Part shown: positions 1 through 8,394 of the stretch, piece after piece
How the letters are laid out: each line of letters begins with the position of its first letter
Position numbering within the stretch: the first letter of the stretch is position 1
The notes under the pieces: model-generated
Database searches by the model: none
Seen by the model: the letters and a program-made list of their open reading frames with translations, nothing else
Told to the model about the DNA's origin: nothing
NCBI RefSeq assembly: GCF_016888335.1
Contig: NZ_JAFEJG010000004.1
Span: forward strand, 1,488,001-1,552,000
DNA from: Janibacter endophyticus
Lineage (GTDB): Bacteria > Actinomycetota > Actinomycetes > Actinomycetales > Dermatophilaceae
Reading direction: 5' to 3'
Length of the DNA: 64,000 nucleotides
Position numbers and translations under genes: made by a program

Positions 1-228
1 GGGCAGAGCTGGCCGGACCCGGCCCTCGCGCCCTACCGCTTCTCTCAGGAGAGCCACCTGGGCATGACCGGCATGCTGGTGTCGGAGATCGAGAAGGGGA
101 TCGGCAAGCCGCTCACCGAGGTCCTCGTGACCGACATCGGCGACGCCGAGATCACCCCGGACGACTCAAAGGCTGCCGACGACGCGCCGCCGGAGAGCGG
201 CATCCCGGAGGTGCCTGTCGCCGAGTGA
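1..228 (+). CDS. C-terminal end of an unidentified protein (partial)
   Basis: The first reading frame is open from base 1 to a TGA at 226-228, giving 75 residues of a protein whose start lies outside the window. The visible part begins GQSWPDPALAPYRFSQ and contains LVSEIEKGIGKPLTEV, then ends in an acidic, proline-rich tail that looks disordered. Codon use matches the neighbours (G or C third positions). I do not recognise the family. A strong hairpin terminator follows 14 bases after the stop, so this is the last gene of a plus-strand transcript. Confidence 0.6.
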   Translation, partial: GQSWPDPALAPYRFSQESHLGMTGMLVSEIEKGIGKPLTEVLVTDIGDAEITPDDSKAADDAPPESGIPEVPVAE

Positions 229-242
229 GCCGGCCGACGGGG

Positions 243-276
243 CGAAGGGGTGACCGGGGGACCGGTCACCCCTTCG
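243..276. terminator. Bidirectional hairpin terminator
   Basis: A perfect 15-bp inverted repeat (243-257 with 262-276) encloses a 4-base loop. The arms begin and end with CGAAGGGG / CCCCTTCG. It sits between two convergent genes (stop at 228 on plus, stop at 310 on minus), the expected place for a shared terminator. There is no clear U-tract on either side, so the call rests on stem strength and position. Confidence 0.8.
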
Positions 277-309
277 TCGTCCTCGGGTCGGCGGGCGCGA
301 CGGGAGGGC

Positions 310-1461
310 TCAGCCGACGAAGCGGGGCAGACCCTCGCGGATGCTCTGCTCGCTCTTGCAGAAGGCCAGACGGATCAGCGAGCCGGTGCCCTCGGTGGTG
401 GCGCAGAAGGCCGAGACCGGCACCGCCGCCACACCCTGCCGCTCCGGGAGCTCGAGGCACCACCGCAGCGCGTCGGTCACCCCGAGCGGCGCGGCGTCGG
501 CGACGACGAAGTAGCTCCCGCGCGGGACCGTCGGGATCATCCCGATCTCCTCGAGACCGGCGAGCATGAGGTCGCGCCGCCGGGCGAAGATGCCGAGCAT
601 CGGCGCGACGAGCTCCTCAGCTCGGCCGAGCGCCTCGGCCACGGCGGGCTGGTAGCCCGCCCCGCCGGAGAAGGTCAGCCACTGGCTCGTGCTCGCGACG
701 ACCTCGACGAGGTCGGCGGGCCCGCTGGCCCAGCCGACCTTCCACCCGGTGACGGAGAAGGACTTGCCGGCCGAGGAGATAGTGATCGTCCGCTCCCACA
801 TGCCCGGCAGCGTCGCGATCGGGACGTGCTCGGCGCCGTCGAAGGTGATGTGCTCGTAGACCTCGTCGGTGACGACGACGATGTCGTGCCGGCGGGCCTG
901 CTCGGCGACGAGCTCGAGCTCTGCGGGGGTGAAGACCTTGCCCGTCGGGTTGTGCGGGGTGTTGAGCAGGATGACCCGGGTCCGCGGACCGCACGCGGCC
1001 GTCAGCGCGTCGGCGTCGACGGCGAGGTCGGGGAAGCGCAGCGGCACGCGGCGCAGCACGCCGCCCGCGAGGTCGACGAGCGCGCCGTAGGCGTCGTAGC
1101 AGGGCTCGAAGGTCACCACCTCGTCGCCGGGCTCGACGAGCCCGAGGATGCTCGCGGCCAGGGCCCCGGTCGCCCCGGTCGTCACCGTCACCCCGAGCTC
1201 CGGGTCGACCTCTAGGCCGTAGCGTCGCTGCTGGTGGGCGGCGATCGCCCGGCGCAGGGGGCGGACGCCACGGGCGGGCGGGTACTGGTGGTCGCCGGCG
1301 GCCAGGGCCACGCGGGCGGCCTCGACGATCGCGGGCGGTGGCGGGTCGTCGGGGAACCCCTGACCGAGGTTGATCGCGTGGTGCCGGACGGCCAGCCCGG
1401 ACATCGTCGCGAAGACGGACTCGCCGTGCGGCTGGAGTCGGGCCACGAGTCGGGAGGTCAT
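310..1461 (-). CDS. dapC: PLP-dependent aminotransferase, DapC-like (N-succinyldiaminopimelate aminotransferase)
   Basis: A 383-residue fold-type I aminotransferase. Visible landmarks are AINLGQGFPD near the N-terminus, LLNTPHNPTGKVF (the Asn contacting PLP), VVTDEVYEH, and the Schiff-base lysine in TISSAGKSFSVTGWK. The closest protein I recall is mycobacterial Rv0858c, annotated DapC, which transfers an amino group in lysine/diaminopimelate synthesis; kynurenine or methionine aminotransferases of the same subgroup are alternatives. The start at 1461 (MTSRLVARL) was chosen because the family begins with this SRL-type segment. A longer reading frame upstream carries an unlikely, low-complexity extension. 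It is divergent from rpsB. Confidence 0.75.
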   Translation of the reverse strand: MTSRLVARLQPHGESVFATMSGLAVRHHAINLGQGFPDDPPPPAIVEAARVALAAGDHQYPPARGVRPLRRAIAAHQQRRYGLEVDPELGVTVTTGATGALAASILGLVEPGDEVVTFEPCYDAYGALVDLAGGVLRRVPLRFPDLAVDADALTAACGPRTRVILLNTPHNPTGKVFTPAELELVAEQARRHDIVVVTDEVYEHITFDGAEHVPIATLPGMWERTITISSAGKSFSVTGWKVGWASGPADLVEVVASTSQWLTFSGGAGYQPAVAEALGRAEELVAPMLGIFARRRDLMLAGLEEIGMIPTVPRGSYFVVADAAPLGVTDALRWCLELPERQGVAAVPVSAFCATTEGTGSLIRLAFCKSEQSIREGLPRFVG

Positions 1462-1700
1462 GGCCAACCACCCTAGGACGAAGGGGGGATGCCGGGGTGG
1501 TGGTGCCGATTTCCCCTGCCGTCCCGGGCGCGCGTACGATGGAGGCACGCCCGGCTCTGCCCGGGCGAATTCGCGCGTCTTCCCGTCTGTGACGAGCTTG
1601 CTCCGATCAGAGGCGCACCACGGCAGTCCCGAGCGATCGGGCGGGGTGCGTGCAGGCGCCAGGACACAACTGACAACCCACGAGCACAGGAGGACACGGC
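1462..1700 (+). promoter_or_regulatory. Divergent spacer and rpsB leader
   Basis: The 239 bases between dapC-like (minus) and rpsB (plus) hold no gene. A candidate -10, TACGAT (1535-1540), is followed by a 7-bp hairpin (1548-1554 with 1561-1567) and a small hairpin (1628-1632 with 1637-1641). The rpsB leader would therefore be about 155 nt, long enough for the S2-type autoregulation known in other bacteria, though I cannot identify a specific binding site. A good ribosome site (AGGAGG, near 1689) precedes the ATG. Confidence 0.4.
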
Positions 1701-2615
1701 ATGGCCGTCGTCACCATGCGCCAGCTCCTTGAGAGCGGCGTCCACTTCGGGCACCAGACCCGTCGCTGGAACCCGAAGATGAAGCGCTTCATCATGACCG
1801 AGCGCAACGGCATCTACATCATCGACCTCCAGCAGTCGCTGACCTACATCAACGACGCCTACGAGTTCGTCAAGCAGACCGTCGCCCACGGCGGCACCAT
1901 CCTCTTCGTCGGCACGAAGAAGCAGGCCCAGGAGCCCATCGCCGAGCAGGCGACGCGCGTCGGCATGCCCTACGTCAACCACCGCTGGCTCGGCGGCATG
2001 CTGACGAACTTCCAGACGATCTCCAAGCGCCTCACGCGTCTCAAGGAGCTCGAGGAGCTCGACTTCGACACCGTTGCCGGCTCCGGCTACACGAAGAAGG
2101 AGCTCCTCCTCCTCCAGCGCGAGAAGGACAAGCTCGAGAAGACCCTCGGCGGCATCCGCTCGATGTCCAAGGTCCCCTCGGCCGTCTGGATCGTCGACAC
2201 GAAGAAGGAGCACCTCGCCGTCGACGAGGCGCGCAAGCTCGGCCTCCCGGTCATCGCGATCCTCGACACGAACTGCGACCCGGACGAGGTCGACTACAAG
2301 ATCCCGGGCAACGACGACGCGATCCGCTCCGTCACCCTCCTGACCCGCGTCGTCGCCGACGCCGTCGCCGACGGCCTCCTGGCCCGATCCGGCGGCCAGT
2401 CCGGTGCCGCGCAGGGCGAGGACGCCGAGCCGATGGCCGAGTGGGAGCGCGAGCTCCTCGCCGGCGAGGCTGCCGCGACCACCGAGGCTGTCGCCCCGGA
2501 GGCCGGCGAGACCGCCGCCGCGGACGCCCCCGAGGCTGCCCCGGCCGTCGAGACCGCAGAGGCCCCGGCCGCGACCGAGGCCCCCGCGGCCGCGGACGCC
2601 GAGCCCCAGGCCTGA
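1701..2615 (+). CDS. rpsB: 30S ribosomal protein S2
   Basis: A 304-residue S2 protein of the small ribosomal subunit. The N-terminus [20 protein letters not shown] is the classical S2 start and [22 protein letters not shown] and the C-terminal [14 protein letters not shown] are family signatures. The conserved body ends around residue 230. After it comes a tail of about 70 residues rich in Ala, Glu and Pro ([14 protein letters not shown]-type), longer than in E. coli S2 (about 240 aa) but typical of high-GC actinobacteria. tsf follows after 48 bases with its own ribosome site, the standard rpsB-tsf operon. Confidence 0.98.
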   Translation: MAVVTMRQLLESGVHFGHQTRRWNPKMKRFIMTERNGIYIIDLQQSLTYINDAYEFVKQTVAHGGTILFVGTKKQAQEPIAEQATRVGMPYVNHRWLGGMLTNFQTISKRLTRLKELEELDFDTVAGSGYTKKELLLLQREKDKLEKTLGGIRSMSKVPSAVWIVDTKKEHLAVDEARKLGLPVIAILDTNCDPDEVDYKIPGNDDAIRSVTLLTRVVADAVADGLLARSGGQSGAAQGEDAEPMAEWERELLAGEAAATTEAVAPEAGETAAADAPEAAPAVETAEAPAATEAPAAADAEPQA

Positions 2616-2663
2616 GCGCACCACCGAACCTGCCCGCTTCTCACCTCACAAGGAGAGCACCAC

Positions 2664-3491
2664 ATGGCGAACTACACCGCCGCTGACATCAAGGCCCTGC
2701 GCGAGTCCACCGGCGCGGGCATGCTCGACGTCAAGAAGGCGCTCGACGAGGCCGACGGCGACACCACCAAGGCGACCGAGATCCTGCGCGTCAAGGGTCT
2801 CAAGGGCGTGACCAAGCGTGAGGGCCGCACGACCTCCAACGGCCTGGTCACCGCCTCCGCCGAGGGCGGCGTCGGCACGCTCGTCGAGGTCCTCTGCGAG
2901 ACCGACTTCGTCGCCAAGGGCGAGAAGTTCGGCGAGCTCGCCGACAAGGTCCTCGCCGCGGCCGTCGAGAGCAAGGCCTCCAACGCCGAAGAGCTCCTCG
3001 CCGCGACCGTCGACGGCCAGAGCGTCAAGGAGCTCCTCGACGGGGCGAACGCGACGATCGGCGAGAAGATCGAGGTCAAGCGAGTGGCCCGTGTCGAGGC
3101 CCCGGTCGTCTCGGCCTACCTCCACAAGACGAGCCCGGACCTCCCCGCCCAGATCGGTGTCCTCCTGGGCACCGAGGGCGGCGACGACCAGGTCGGCCGT
3201 GACGTCGCGATGCACATCGCCGCGTTCAGCCCGAGCGTCCTCACCCGCGACGAGGTCGACGCGACCACCGTCGAGAACGAGCGTCGCATCGCCGAGGAGA
3301 CGGCCAAGGAGGAGGGCAAGCCCGAGGCTGCGCTCCCCAAGATCGTCGAGGGTCGCGTCAACGGCTACTTCAAGGAGAACGTCCTCCTCGAGCAGGCGTT
3401 CGCCAAGGACGCGAAGAAGACCGTCGCGAAGGTGCTCGAGGAGGCCGGTGCGACCGCCACGTCGTTCGCCCGCTTCCGCGTCGGCGCCTGA
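2664..3491 (+). CDS. tsf: Elongation factor Ts
   Basis: A 275-residue EF-Ts, the guanine nucleotide exchange factor that recycles EF-Tu. The N-terminal UBA-like segment MANYTAADIKALRESTGAGM and the core CETDFVAKGEKF, which contains the TDFVA residues contacting the EF-Tu nucleotide site, are both present. Length is normal. It lies directly behind rpsB (AAGGAG ribosome site at about 2650) and ahead of a strong hairpin terminator, so the pair forms a two-gene operon. Confidence 0.98.
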   Translation: MANYTAADIKALRESTGAGMLDVKKALDEADGDTTKATEILRVKGLKGVTKREGRTTSNGLVTASAEGGVGTLVEVLCETDFVAKGEKFGELADKVLAAAVESKASNAEELLAATVDGQSVKELLDGANATIGEKIEVKRVARVEAPVVSAYLHKTSPDLPAQIGVLLGTEGGDDQVGRDVAMHIAAFSPSVLTRDEVDATTVENERRIAEETAKEEGKPEAALPKIVEGRVNGYFKENVLLEQAFAKDAKKTVAKVLEEAGATATSFARFRVGA

Positions 3492-3511
3492 CGTCCGAGC
3501 AGCACCCCGTG

Positions 3512-3555
3512 CGAAGGGGGCGGCCCACCCGGCAACGGGAGGGCCGCCCCCTTCG
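3512..3555. terminator. Bidirectional hairpin terminator after tsf
   Basis: A perfect 15-bp inverted repeat (3512-3526 with 3541-3555) with a 14-base loop separates tsf (stop 3491, plus) from the TetR gene (stop 3570, minus). As with the hairpin at 243-276, the outer arms are CGAAGGGG and CCCCTTCG. No U-tract follows on either strand. Confidence 0.85.
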
Positions 3556-3569
3556 TCGTCCCGGGTTGC

Positions 3570-4157
3570 TCAGACGCTCGCGTCGTCCCGGTCCGCCCGC
3601 TCGACGATGCTCCTCACCATCCAGCTGAGGTGCTCGGCGCACTCGTCCGCCGACTGGGTGGGGTAGAGCACCTGGGAGAGCACGGTGCGGACGAGGACGT
3701 CGACGGTCCCCGCCAGACGGACCTCGCTCACCGGCAGGTCGTACGGGCCCAGCAGGCCGAGCACCGTCGTCGAGGCGCTGCCGACGAGCATCTCGGAGCT
3801 GGTCGTCAGGGGCGGGAGGAGGTCGGTCTCGACCCCGTGCGTGGAGGAGACGATGGCCCGCAGCAGGGGGCTCCGCTCGGCGTACCGCAGCACCGATCGC
3901 ACGGAGTCGCGGACCGCTGCCGCGACGTCGTCCGGCTGCGTCACGAAGGCGGTCTCGACCTGCGCGAGGAAGGTCCCGAGCTCGCGGAGGACGAGGGCCT
4001 CGGCGAGGTCCCCCTTCGACCCGACCTCGTTGTAGACGGTCTGCCGGCTCACCCCGACGACGTCCGCGAGACGCCCCATCGTCACCCCGCTCCAGCCCTG
4101 GGCGACGGTGCGCCGGGCGGCGGCCTCGACGATCCGGTCGCGAAGGGTGGCGTTCAT
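3570..4157 (-). CDS. TetR family transcriptional regulator
   Basis: A 195-residue regulator. Residues 5-50 form the TetR DNA-binding domain: [20 protein letters not shown], then the recognition helix region [18 protein letters not shown]. The remainder is a helical ligand/dimer domain of unknown ligand. The start at 4157 was chosen because it places the HTH at the usual distance from the N-terminus. A longer open frame upstream would run back through pyrH. It is divergently placed to pyrH, sharing a 192-bp spacer. The target genes are not evident. Confidence 0.9.
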   Translation of the reverse strand: MNATLRDRIVEAAARRTVAQGWSGVTMGRLADVVGVSRQTVYNEVGSKGDLAEALVLRELGTFLAQVETAFVTQPDDVAAAVRDSVRSVLRYAERSPLLRAIVSSTHGVETDLLPPLTTSSEMLVGSASTTVLGLLGPYDLPVSEVRLAGTVDVLVRTVLSQVLYPTQSADECAEHLSWMVRSIVERADRDDASV

Positions 4158-4170
4158 CCTCGAGATCCTA
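4158..4170 (-). promoter_or_regulatory. Putative -10 box of the TetR gene, leaderless layout
   Basis: On the minus strand TAGGAT (4170-4165) is followed by 7 bases and then the ATG at 4157. A transcript starting 7 bases after the -10 would begin at or next to the ATG. CGAGG just before the ATG could also act as a weak ribosome site, so leaderless initiation is inference. Confidence 0.4.
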
Positions 4171-4349
4171 GGGAACCGCGGGCCGTCACGGTGGGACCGC
4201 GGCCGATCGACGGCCCGGACGTCGGGCCGCCCACCGGCGCTTGCCCCTTCGCCCTGGGCCGGGTCGGGGGATCCGGGCAGGTGTGGAAAGATCGGGTCGG
4301 CCCGGGCGCGCCCGACCGGCGCGCTCACCGCACCCCTGAGGAGACCCTC

Positions 4350-5078
4350 GTGACCGAGACGTCCGCTGCCCCCGCCTACCGCAGGGTCCTGCTCAAGCTG
4401 TCGGGCGAGGTCTTCGGAGGTGGCACGGTCGGCGTCGCCCCGGACGTCGTGCGGGGGATCGCGCGGCAGATCGCCGACGCGGTGGGCGAAGGGGTGCAGG
4501 TCGCCATCGTCGTCGGCGGCGGCAACTTCTTCCGCGGGGCCGAGCTGCAGCAGAAGGGCATGGACCGGGCGCGGGCCGACTACATCGGCATGCTCGGCAC
4601 CGTGATGAACTGCCTGGCGCTCCAGGACTTCCTGGAGAAGGAGGGCATCGACACCCGTGTCCAGACCGCGATCACGATGGGGCAGGTCGCCGAGCCGTAC
4701 ATCCCGCGCCGCGCGATCCGCCACCTCGAGAAGGGTCGCGTCGTGATCTTCGGCGCCGGCGCCGGCATGCCGTACTTCTCCACCGACACGGTGAGCGCCC
4801 AGCGCGCCCTGGAGATCGGCTGCGACGCGGTGCTCATGTCCAAGAGCGGCGTGGACGGCGTCTACGACTCCGACCCGCGCAGCAACCCCGACGCCCGCAA
4901 GCTCGACGAGGTCACCTACGAGGACGCGCTGCGCAACGGGCTCAAGGTCGTCGACGCCGCCGCCTTCAGCCTGTGCGCCGACAACGGCCTGCCGATGGTC
5001 GTCTTCGGCATGGAGGGCGAGGGCAACATCACCCGCGGCCTCCTCGGCGAGCGCATCGGCACCCTGGTCCACCCCTGA
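4350..5078 (+). CDS. pyrH: Uridylate kinase (UMP kinase)
   Basis: A 242-residue amino-acid-kinase-fold UMP kinase, converting UMP to UDP with ATP. Key segments: [14 protein letters not shown] (phosphate-binding), [46 protein letters not shown] and [15 protein letters not shown]. The GTG at 4350 is chosen because GAGGAG lies 8-12 bases ahead and the alignment to the family starts soon after. frr follows after 53 bases in the conserved pyrH-frr-cdsA order. Confidence 0.97.
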   Translation: MTETSAAPAYRRVLLKLSGEVFGGGTVGVAPDVVRGIARQIADAVGEGVQVAIVVGGGNFFRGAELQQKGMDRARADYIGMLGTVMNCLALQDFLEKEGIDTRVQTAITMGQVAEPYIPRRAIRHLEKGRVVIFGAGAGMPYFSTDTVSAQRALEIGCDAVLMSKSGVDGVYDSDPRSNPDARKLDEVTYEDALRNGLKVVDAAAFSLCADNGLPMVVFGMEGEGNITRGLLGERIGTLVHP

Positions 5079-5131
5079 TCTGGGACACTGTCCCCAGACA
5101 TCCCCACGCAACGTACGAGGAGCCGAACACC

Positions 5132-5689
5132 ATGATCGAGGACGCCCTGCTCGAGGCCGAGGAGAAGATGGAGAAGGCCGTCGAGGTGGCCAAGGACAAC
5201 TTCGCCGGCATCCGGACCGGCCGGGTCAACCCGGGGCTCTTCAGCAACGTCCTGGTCGACTACTACGGCGCCCCCACCCCGCTGCAGCAGCTCGCCTCCT
5301 TCCAGACCCCCGAGGCGCGCACGATGCTCGTCACCCCCTACGACAAGGGTGCGATGAGCGCGATCGAGAAGGCGCTGCGCGAGTCCGACATGGGCGCCAA
5401 CCCGAGCAACGACGGCAACGTCATCCGGCTCGTCATGCCGGAGCTGACCGCCGAGCGTCGCAAGGAGTACGTCAAGCTCGCGCACACCCAGGCCGAGGAG
5501 GCCAAGGTCTCGATGCGGCACGTCCGCCGGCACGCCAAGGACGCCATCGACAAGCTCGTCAAGGACGGCGAGGTGGGCGAGGACGACGGCACCCGGGGCG
5601 AGAAGGAGCTCGACGCCCTGACGAAGAGGTACACCGAGACCGTCGACGACCTGCTCAAGCGCAAGGAAGCCGAGCTCACCGAGGTCTGA
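5132..5689 (+). CDS. frr: Ribosome recycling factor
   Basis: A 185-residue RRF, which with EF-G splits post-termination ribosomes. Family landmarks are MEKAVEVAKDNFAGIRTGRV, YYGAPTPLQQLASFQ, ANPSNDGNVIRLVMPELTAE and the C-terminal helix ending LLKRKEAELTEV. Length equals the bacterial standard. The ATG at 5132 is preceded by GAGGAG (about 5117-5122). Confidence 0.98.
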   Translation: MIEDALLEAEEKMEKAVEVAKDNFAGIRTGRVNPGLFSNVLVDYYGAPTPLQQLASFQTPEARTMLVTPYDKGAMSAIEKALRESDMGANPSNDGNVIRLVMPELTAERRKEYVKLAHTQAEEAKVSMRHVRRHAKDAIDKLVKDGEVGEDDGTRGEKELDALTKRYTETVDDLLKRKEAELTEV

Positions 5690-5706
5690 GCGACCTCCCT
5701 TCGCCC

Positions 5707-6612
5707 ATGGACAAGATCGGACCGGTCGAGGCGCCTGTCGTCGTGGACCCACCGCTGCGGCGGGCGGACCGTCATGCCCAGCAGCCGAAGGCGGTCGGGC
5801 GCGCGGGGCGCGACCTGCGTGCCGCCGTCGGTGTCGGGGTGGCGCTCGCGGTCCTCGTCGTGGTCGGGCTCTTCGTCCTCCCGGAGATCTTCGTCGGCAT
5901 CCTCTGCGTCGCCCTCGTCATCGCCGTGTGGGAGCTGCGGCAGGCGCTCGCCGAGCGCTCGATCCACGCGCCGCTCGTGCCCGTGGCGATCGGTGCGGTG
6001 AGCATGGCGATCGCCGGGTACGTCCGCGGGCCGGAGGCGCTCGTCGTCGCGACGACCCTCTCGCTCGTCGCGGTGCTCGTGTGGCGGGTCGCGGACGGGC
6101 TCGACGGTGCGCTGACCGACGTGAGCGCCGGGGCCTTCACCCTGCTCTACCCGTGCTTCCTCGCGGGCTTCGCCGCGCTCATGGTCGCCGAGCCGGAGGG
6201 GCAGTGGCGGGTCCTCGCCTTCATCCTCATCACCGTCTTCTCCGACATCGGCGGCTACGCCTTCGGGGTGCTGCTCGGCAAGCACCCGATGGCGCCGAAG
6301 CTCTCGCCGAAGAAGTCCTGGGAGGGCTTCGCCGGCTCCGTGCTCACCTGCGCGGTCGTCGGTGCGATCTCGATCCCGCTGATCTTCGACTCGGGGCAGT
6401 GGTGGCACGGGGCGCTGCTCGGCATGGTCATCGCGCCGGTCGCCACGATCGGTGACCTCGTCGAGTCGAGCATCAAGCGCGACCTCGGCGTCAAGGACAT
6501 GTCCAACATCCTCCCCGGCCACGGAGGCCTCATGGACCGGCTCGACTCCCTCGTGCTCGTGGCGCCCGTCGTGTGGGCCGCCCTGCGCCTCATCTCCCCG
6601 GTGACCGGATGA
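5707..6612 (+). CDS. cdsA: Phosphatidate cytidylyltransferase
   Basis: A 301-residue integral membrane enzyme making CDP-diacylglycerol from phosphatidate and CTP, the precursor of all phospholipids. A cytosolic N-terminus of about 40 residues is followed by roughly eight hydrophobic segments. The CDP-alcohol signature is complete near the C-terminus: [20 protein letters not shown] followed by GLMDRLDS. The stop codon overlaps the rlmN start (ATGA), so the two are translationally coupled. Confidence 0.95.
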   Translation: MDKIGPVEAPVVVDPPLRRADRHAQQPKAVGRAGRDLRAAVGVGVALAVLVVVGLFVLPEIFVGILCVALVIAVWELRQALAERSIHAPLVPVAIGAVSMAIAGYVRGPEALVVATTLSLVAVLVWRVADGLDGALTDVSAGAFTLLYPCFLAGFAALMVAEPEGQWRVLAFILITVFSDIGGYAFGVLLGKHPMAPKLSPKKSWEGFAGSVLTCAVVGAISIPLIFDSGQWWHGALLGMVIAPVATIGDLVESSIKRDLGVKDMSNILPGHGGLMDRLDSLVLVAPVVWAALRLISPVTG

Positions 6613-7823
6613 CCGACCTGCCCACCCCGAGCACCCAGCGGCCCGTCCCGGGGCAGCTGACGATGTCCGCGCCCCGCCGCGGCAAGCCGCCGCGGCACTG
6701 GGCGGACCTCACCGTTGACGAGCGCGCCGAGGCGGTCGTCGAGGCCGGGCTGCCGGCCTTCCGCGCCAAGCAGCTCTCGACCCACTACTTCGTGCACCAC
6801 ACCGACGACCCGGCCGCGATGACCGACCTGCCCAAGGCGGGCCGCGAGGAGCTCGTGCGGGGGCTCATGCCGCAGCTGCTCACGCCGGTCCGCGCGATCA
6901 CCGCGGACAACGGTGCGACGATCAAGTCGGTCTGGCGCCTGCACGACGGGGCGCTCGTCGAGTCGGTGCTCATGCGCTACCCGCGCCGCGCGACGATCTG
7001 CATCTCCAGCCAGGCCGGCTGTGGCATGAACTGCCCCTTCTGCGCCACCGGTCAGGAGGGGCTGACCCGCAACATGTCGGGCGCCGAGATCGTCGACCAG
7101 GTCCTCGCGGCCAACCGGATGCTCAAGGACGCCGGACCGGTCGCGTCGGGCGAAGGGGTGGAGCTGGGTGCCGAGTCGGGCGAGGGTGACGAGGCCGGTC
7201 CGGTCTCGGGGACCCGAGGGTCGGACCGGGTGACCAACGTCGTCTTCATGGGCATGGGGGAGGCGCTGGCAAACTACAAGGCGGCCATCGGCGCGATCCG
7301 CCGGATGACCGACCCCGCGCCGCACGGGCTGGGGATGAGCGCGCGGTCGCTGACGATGAGCACCGTGGGGCTCGTGCCGGGTATCGACCGGCTCGCCGCG
7401 GAGGGTATCCCGGTGACCCTGGCCCTCTCGCTGCACGCGCCGGACGACGAGCTGCGTGACGAGCTCGTCCCGATCAACACGCGCTACAAGGTCGACGAGG
7501 CGATCGATGCCGCCTACCGCTACTTCCAGGCGACGGGCCGGCGGGTCTCCATCGAGTACGCCCTGATCCGCGACATCAACGACCAGGCCTGGCGCGCCGA
7601 CCTGCTCGGCGAGAAGCTCACCGCGCGCGGCAAGGGCTGGGTCCACATCAACCCGATCCCGCTGAACCCGACACCCGGCAGCAGGTGGACGGCCTCGCGG
7701 CGTGGGGTGGAGCAGCAGTTCGTCGAGCGGCTGAGGGCCCACGGGATCCCGACGACGGTGCGCGACACCCGGGGCAGCGACATCGACGGCGCGTGCGGCC
7801 AGCTCGCCGCGGCGACCGCCTGA
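6609..7823 (+). CDS. rlmN: Dual-specificity 23S rRNA (A2503-C2) / tRNA (A37-C2) methyltransferase
   Basis: A 404-residue radical-SAM methylase. The CxxxCxxC cluster lies in [23 protein letters not shown]-binding [12 protein letters not shown] and [20 protein letters not shown] follow, and the C-terminal catalytic cysteine is in [12 protein letters not shown]. The ATG at 6609 overlaps the cdsA stop by 4 bases. Between residues about 176 and 206 there is a Gly/Glu-rich segment ([18 protein letters not shown]) that interrupts the normally compact link before the [11 protein letters not shown] strand. It contains one copy of the CGAAGGGG octamer and looks like a flexible insertion, unlikely to destroy activity. 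Confidence 0.95.
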   Translation: MTDLPTPSTQRPVPGQLTMSAPRRGKPPRHWADLTVDERAEAVVEAGLPAFRAKQLSTHYFVHHTDDPAAMTDLPKAGREELVRGLMPQLLTPVRAITADNGATIKSVWRLHDGALVESVLMRYPRRATICISSQAGCGMNCPFCATGQEGLTRNMSGAEIVDQVLAANRMLKDAGPVASGEGVELGAESGEGDEAGPVSGTRGSDRVTNVVFMGMGEALANYKAAIGAIRRMTDPAPHGLGMSARSLTMSTVGLVPGIDRLAAEGIPVTLALSLHAPDDELRDELVPINTRYKVDEAIDAAYRYFQATGRRVSIEYALIRDINDQAWRADLLGEKLTARGKGWVHINPIPLNPTPGSRWTASRRGVEQQFVERLRAHGIPTTVRDTRGSDIDGACGQLAAATA

Positions 7824-7872
7824 CCTGGGGTGTGTCTCCCGAATGCCTGCGTGATCGCGGGTGAGGGTGGGG

Positions 7873-7964
7873 GGATCTTCTACCGGCCGGACCGGGATCG
7901 CCTGGCGCGACCTGCCGCGGGAGTTCGGACCGTGGTAGACCGTGGGGAAACGTCACCGTCCTCT
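7873..7964 (+). pseudogene. Decayed IS5-family transposase fragment
   Basis: Translation gives GIFYR, then after a frame change RTGIAWRDLPREFGPW, a stop (TAG 7936-7938), TVGKRH. This is the well-known N-terminal block of IS5/IS427-type transposases (GIIYRYRTGIPWRDLP...FGPWQTVWKRH). Three lesions can be read: a missing TA between TACCGG and CCGGACC (restores YRYRTG if put back), CAG to TAG (Q to stop), and TGG to GGG (W to G). No terminal inverted repeats or the rest of the transposase are recognisable. Confidence 0.75.
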
Positions 7965-8088
7965 GCTTCCTGCCCTGGCCCATGCGTCGCAGAGGTGGCC
8001 AGGGGCGCGCGTGACACCTCGCTCATGCCGGTGACAGTGTCGTGATGTGGAACCAGGGCCGACCTTGACCACCCGGGTTCATGCTGCG

Positions 8089-8111
8089 CCAGCCCGGGAA
8101 ACCCGAGCTGG
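8089..8111. other. Small hairpin in the rlmN/LOG gap
   Basis: Bases 8089-8093 pair with 8107-8111 and 8095-8098 with 8102-8105, with one mismatch and an AAA loop. It lies between two convergent genes and could end transcription from either side, but there is no U-run on either strand. Confidence 0.3.
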
Positions 8112-8394
8112 ACCAGGAAACCGCTTCGCGGCCGGGATACTTCGCGGTCTACCCCAGGTTTGTCGGCCCCGTCGGGGTTTCCCGGCCCAAGCACGCCCAT
8201 GCCGCGCAGCGATCGTGCCGCTGCCCGCGCGTCCATCGGGACACCACTGCACGTCGTTTGGCGATGGGGCGTGGCGGCTGTCAGGGTCGGCGGGTGGCTC
8301 CCCTTCACCCTTGGCCCAAGACGGTCAACGACGTGTTGCTGCGCGACCCGCGAGAGGCACGGATGTCACCTTGTCGCGAATTGAGAGGCACGCA

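Larger units (their letters stand above)
7824..8394. other. 571-bp non-coding gap between convergent genes
   Basis: The space between rlmN (plus) and the LOG gene (minus) holds no intact gene. It contains a decayed IS5-type transposase fragment (about 7873-7964), a hairpin of ten pairs with one mismatch and an AAA loop (8089-8111), and near the right end two copies of GAGAGGCACG about 30 bases apart (around 8349 and 8383). The gap is noticeably poorer in GC-third-position periodicity than its surroundings. It looks like a tolerated insertion site with relics. Confidence 0.6.

Noticed and set aside
310-1548. A start 29 codons upstream for the DapC-like aminotransferase
   Set aside because: The added residues are low-complexity, Pro/Arg-rich and unlike the family's N-terminus; the start at 1461 fits.
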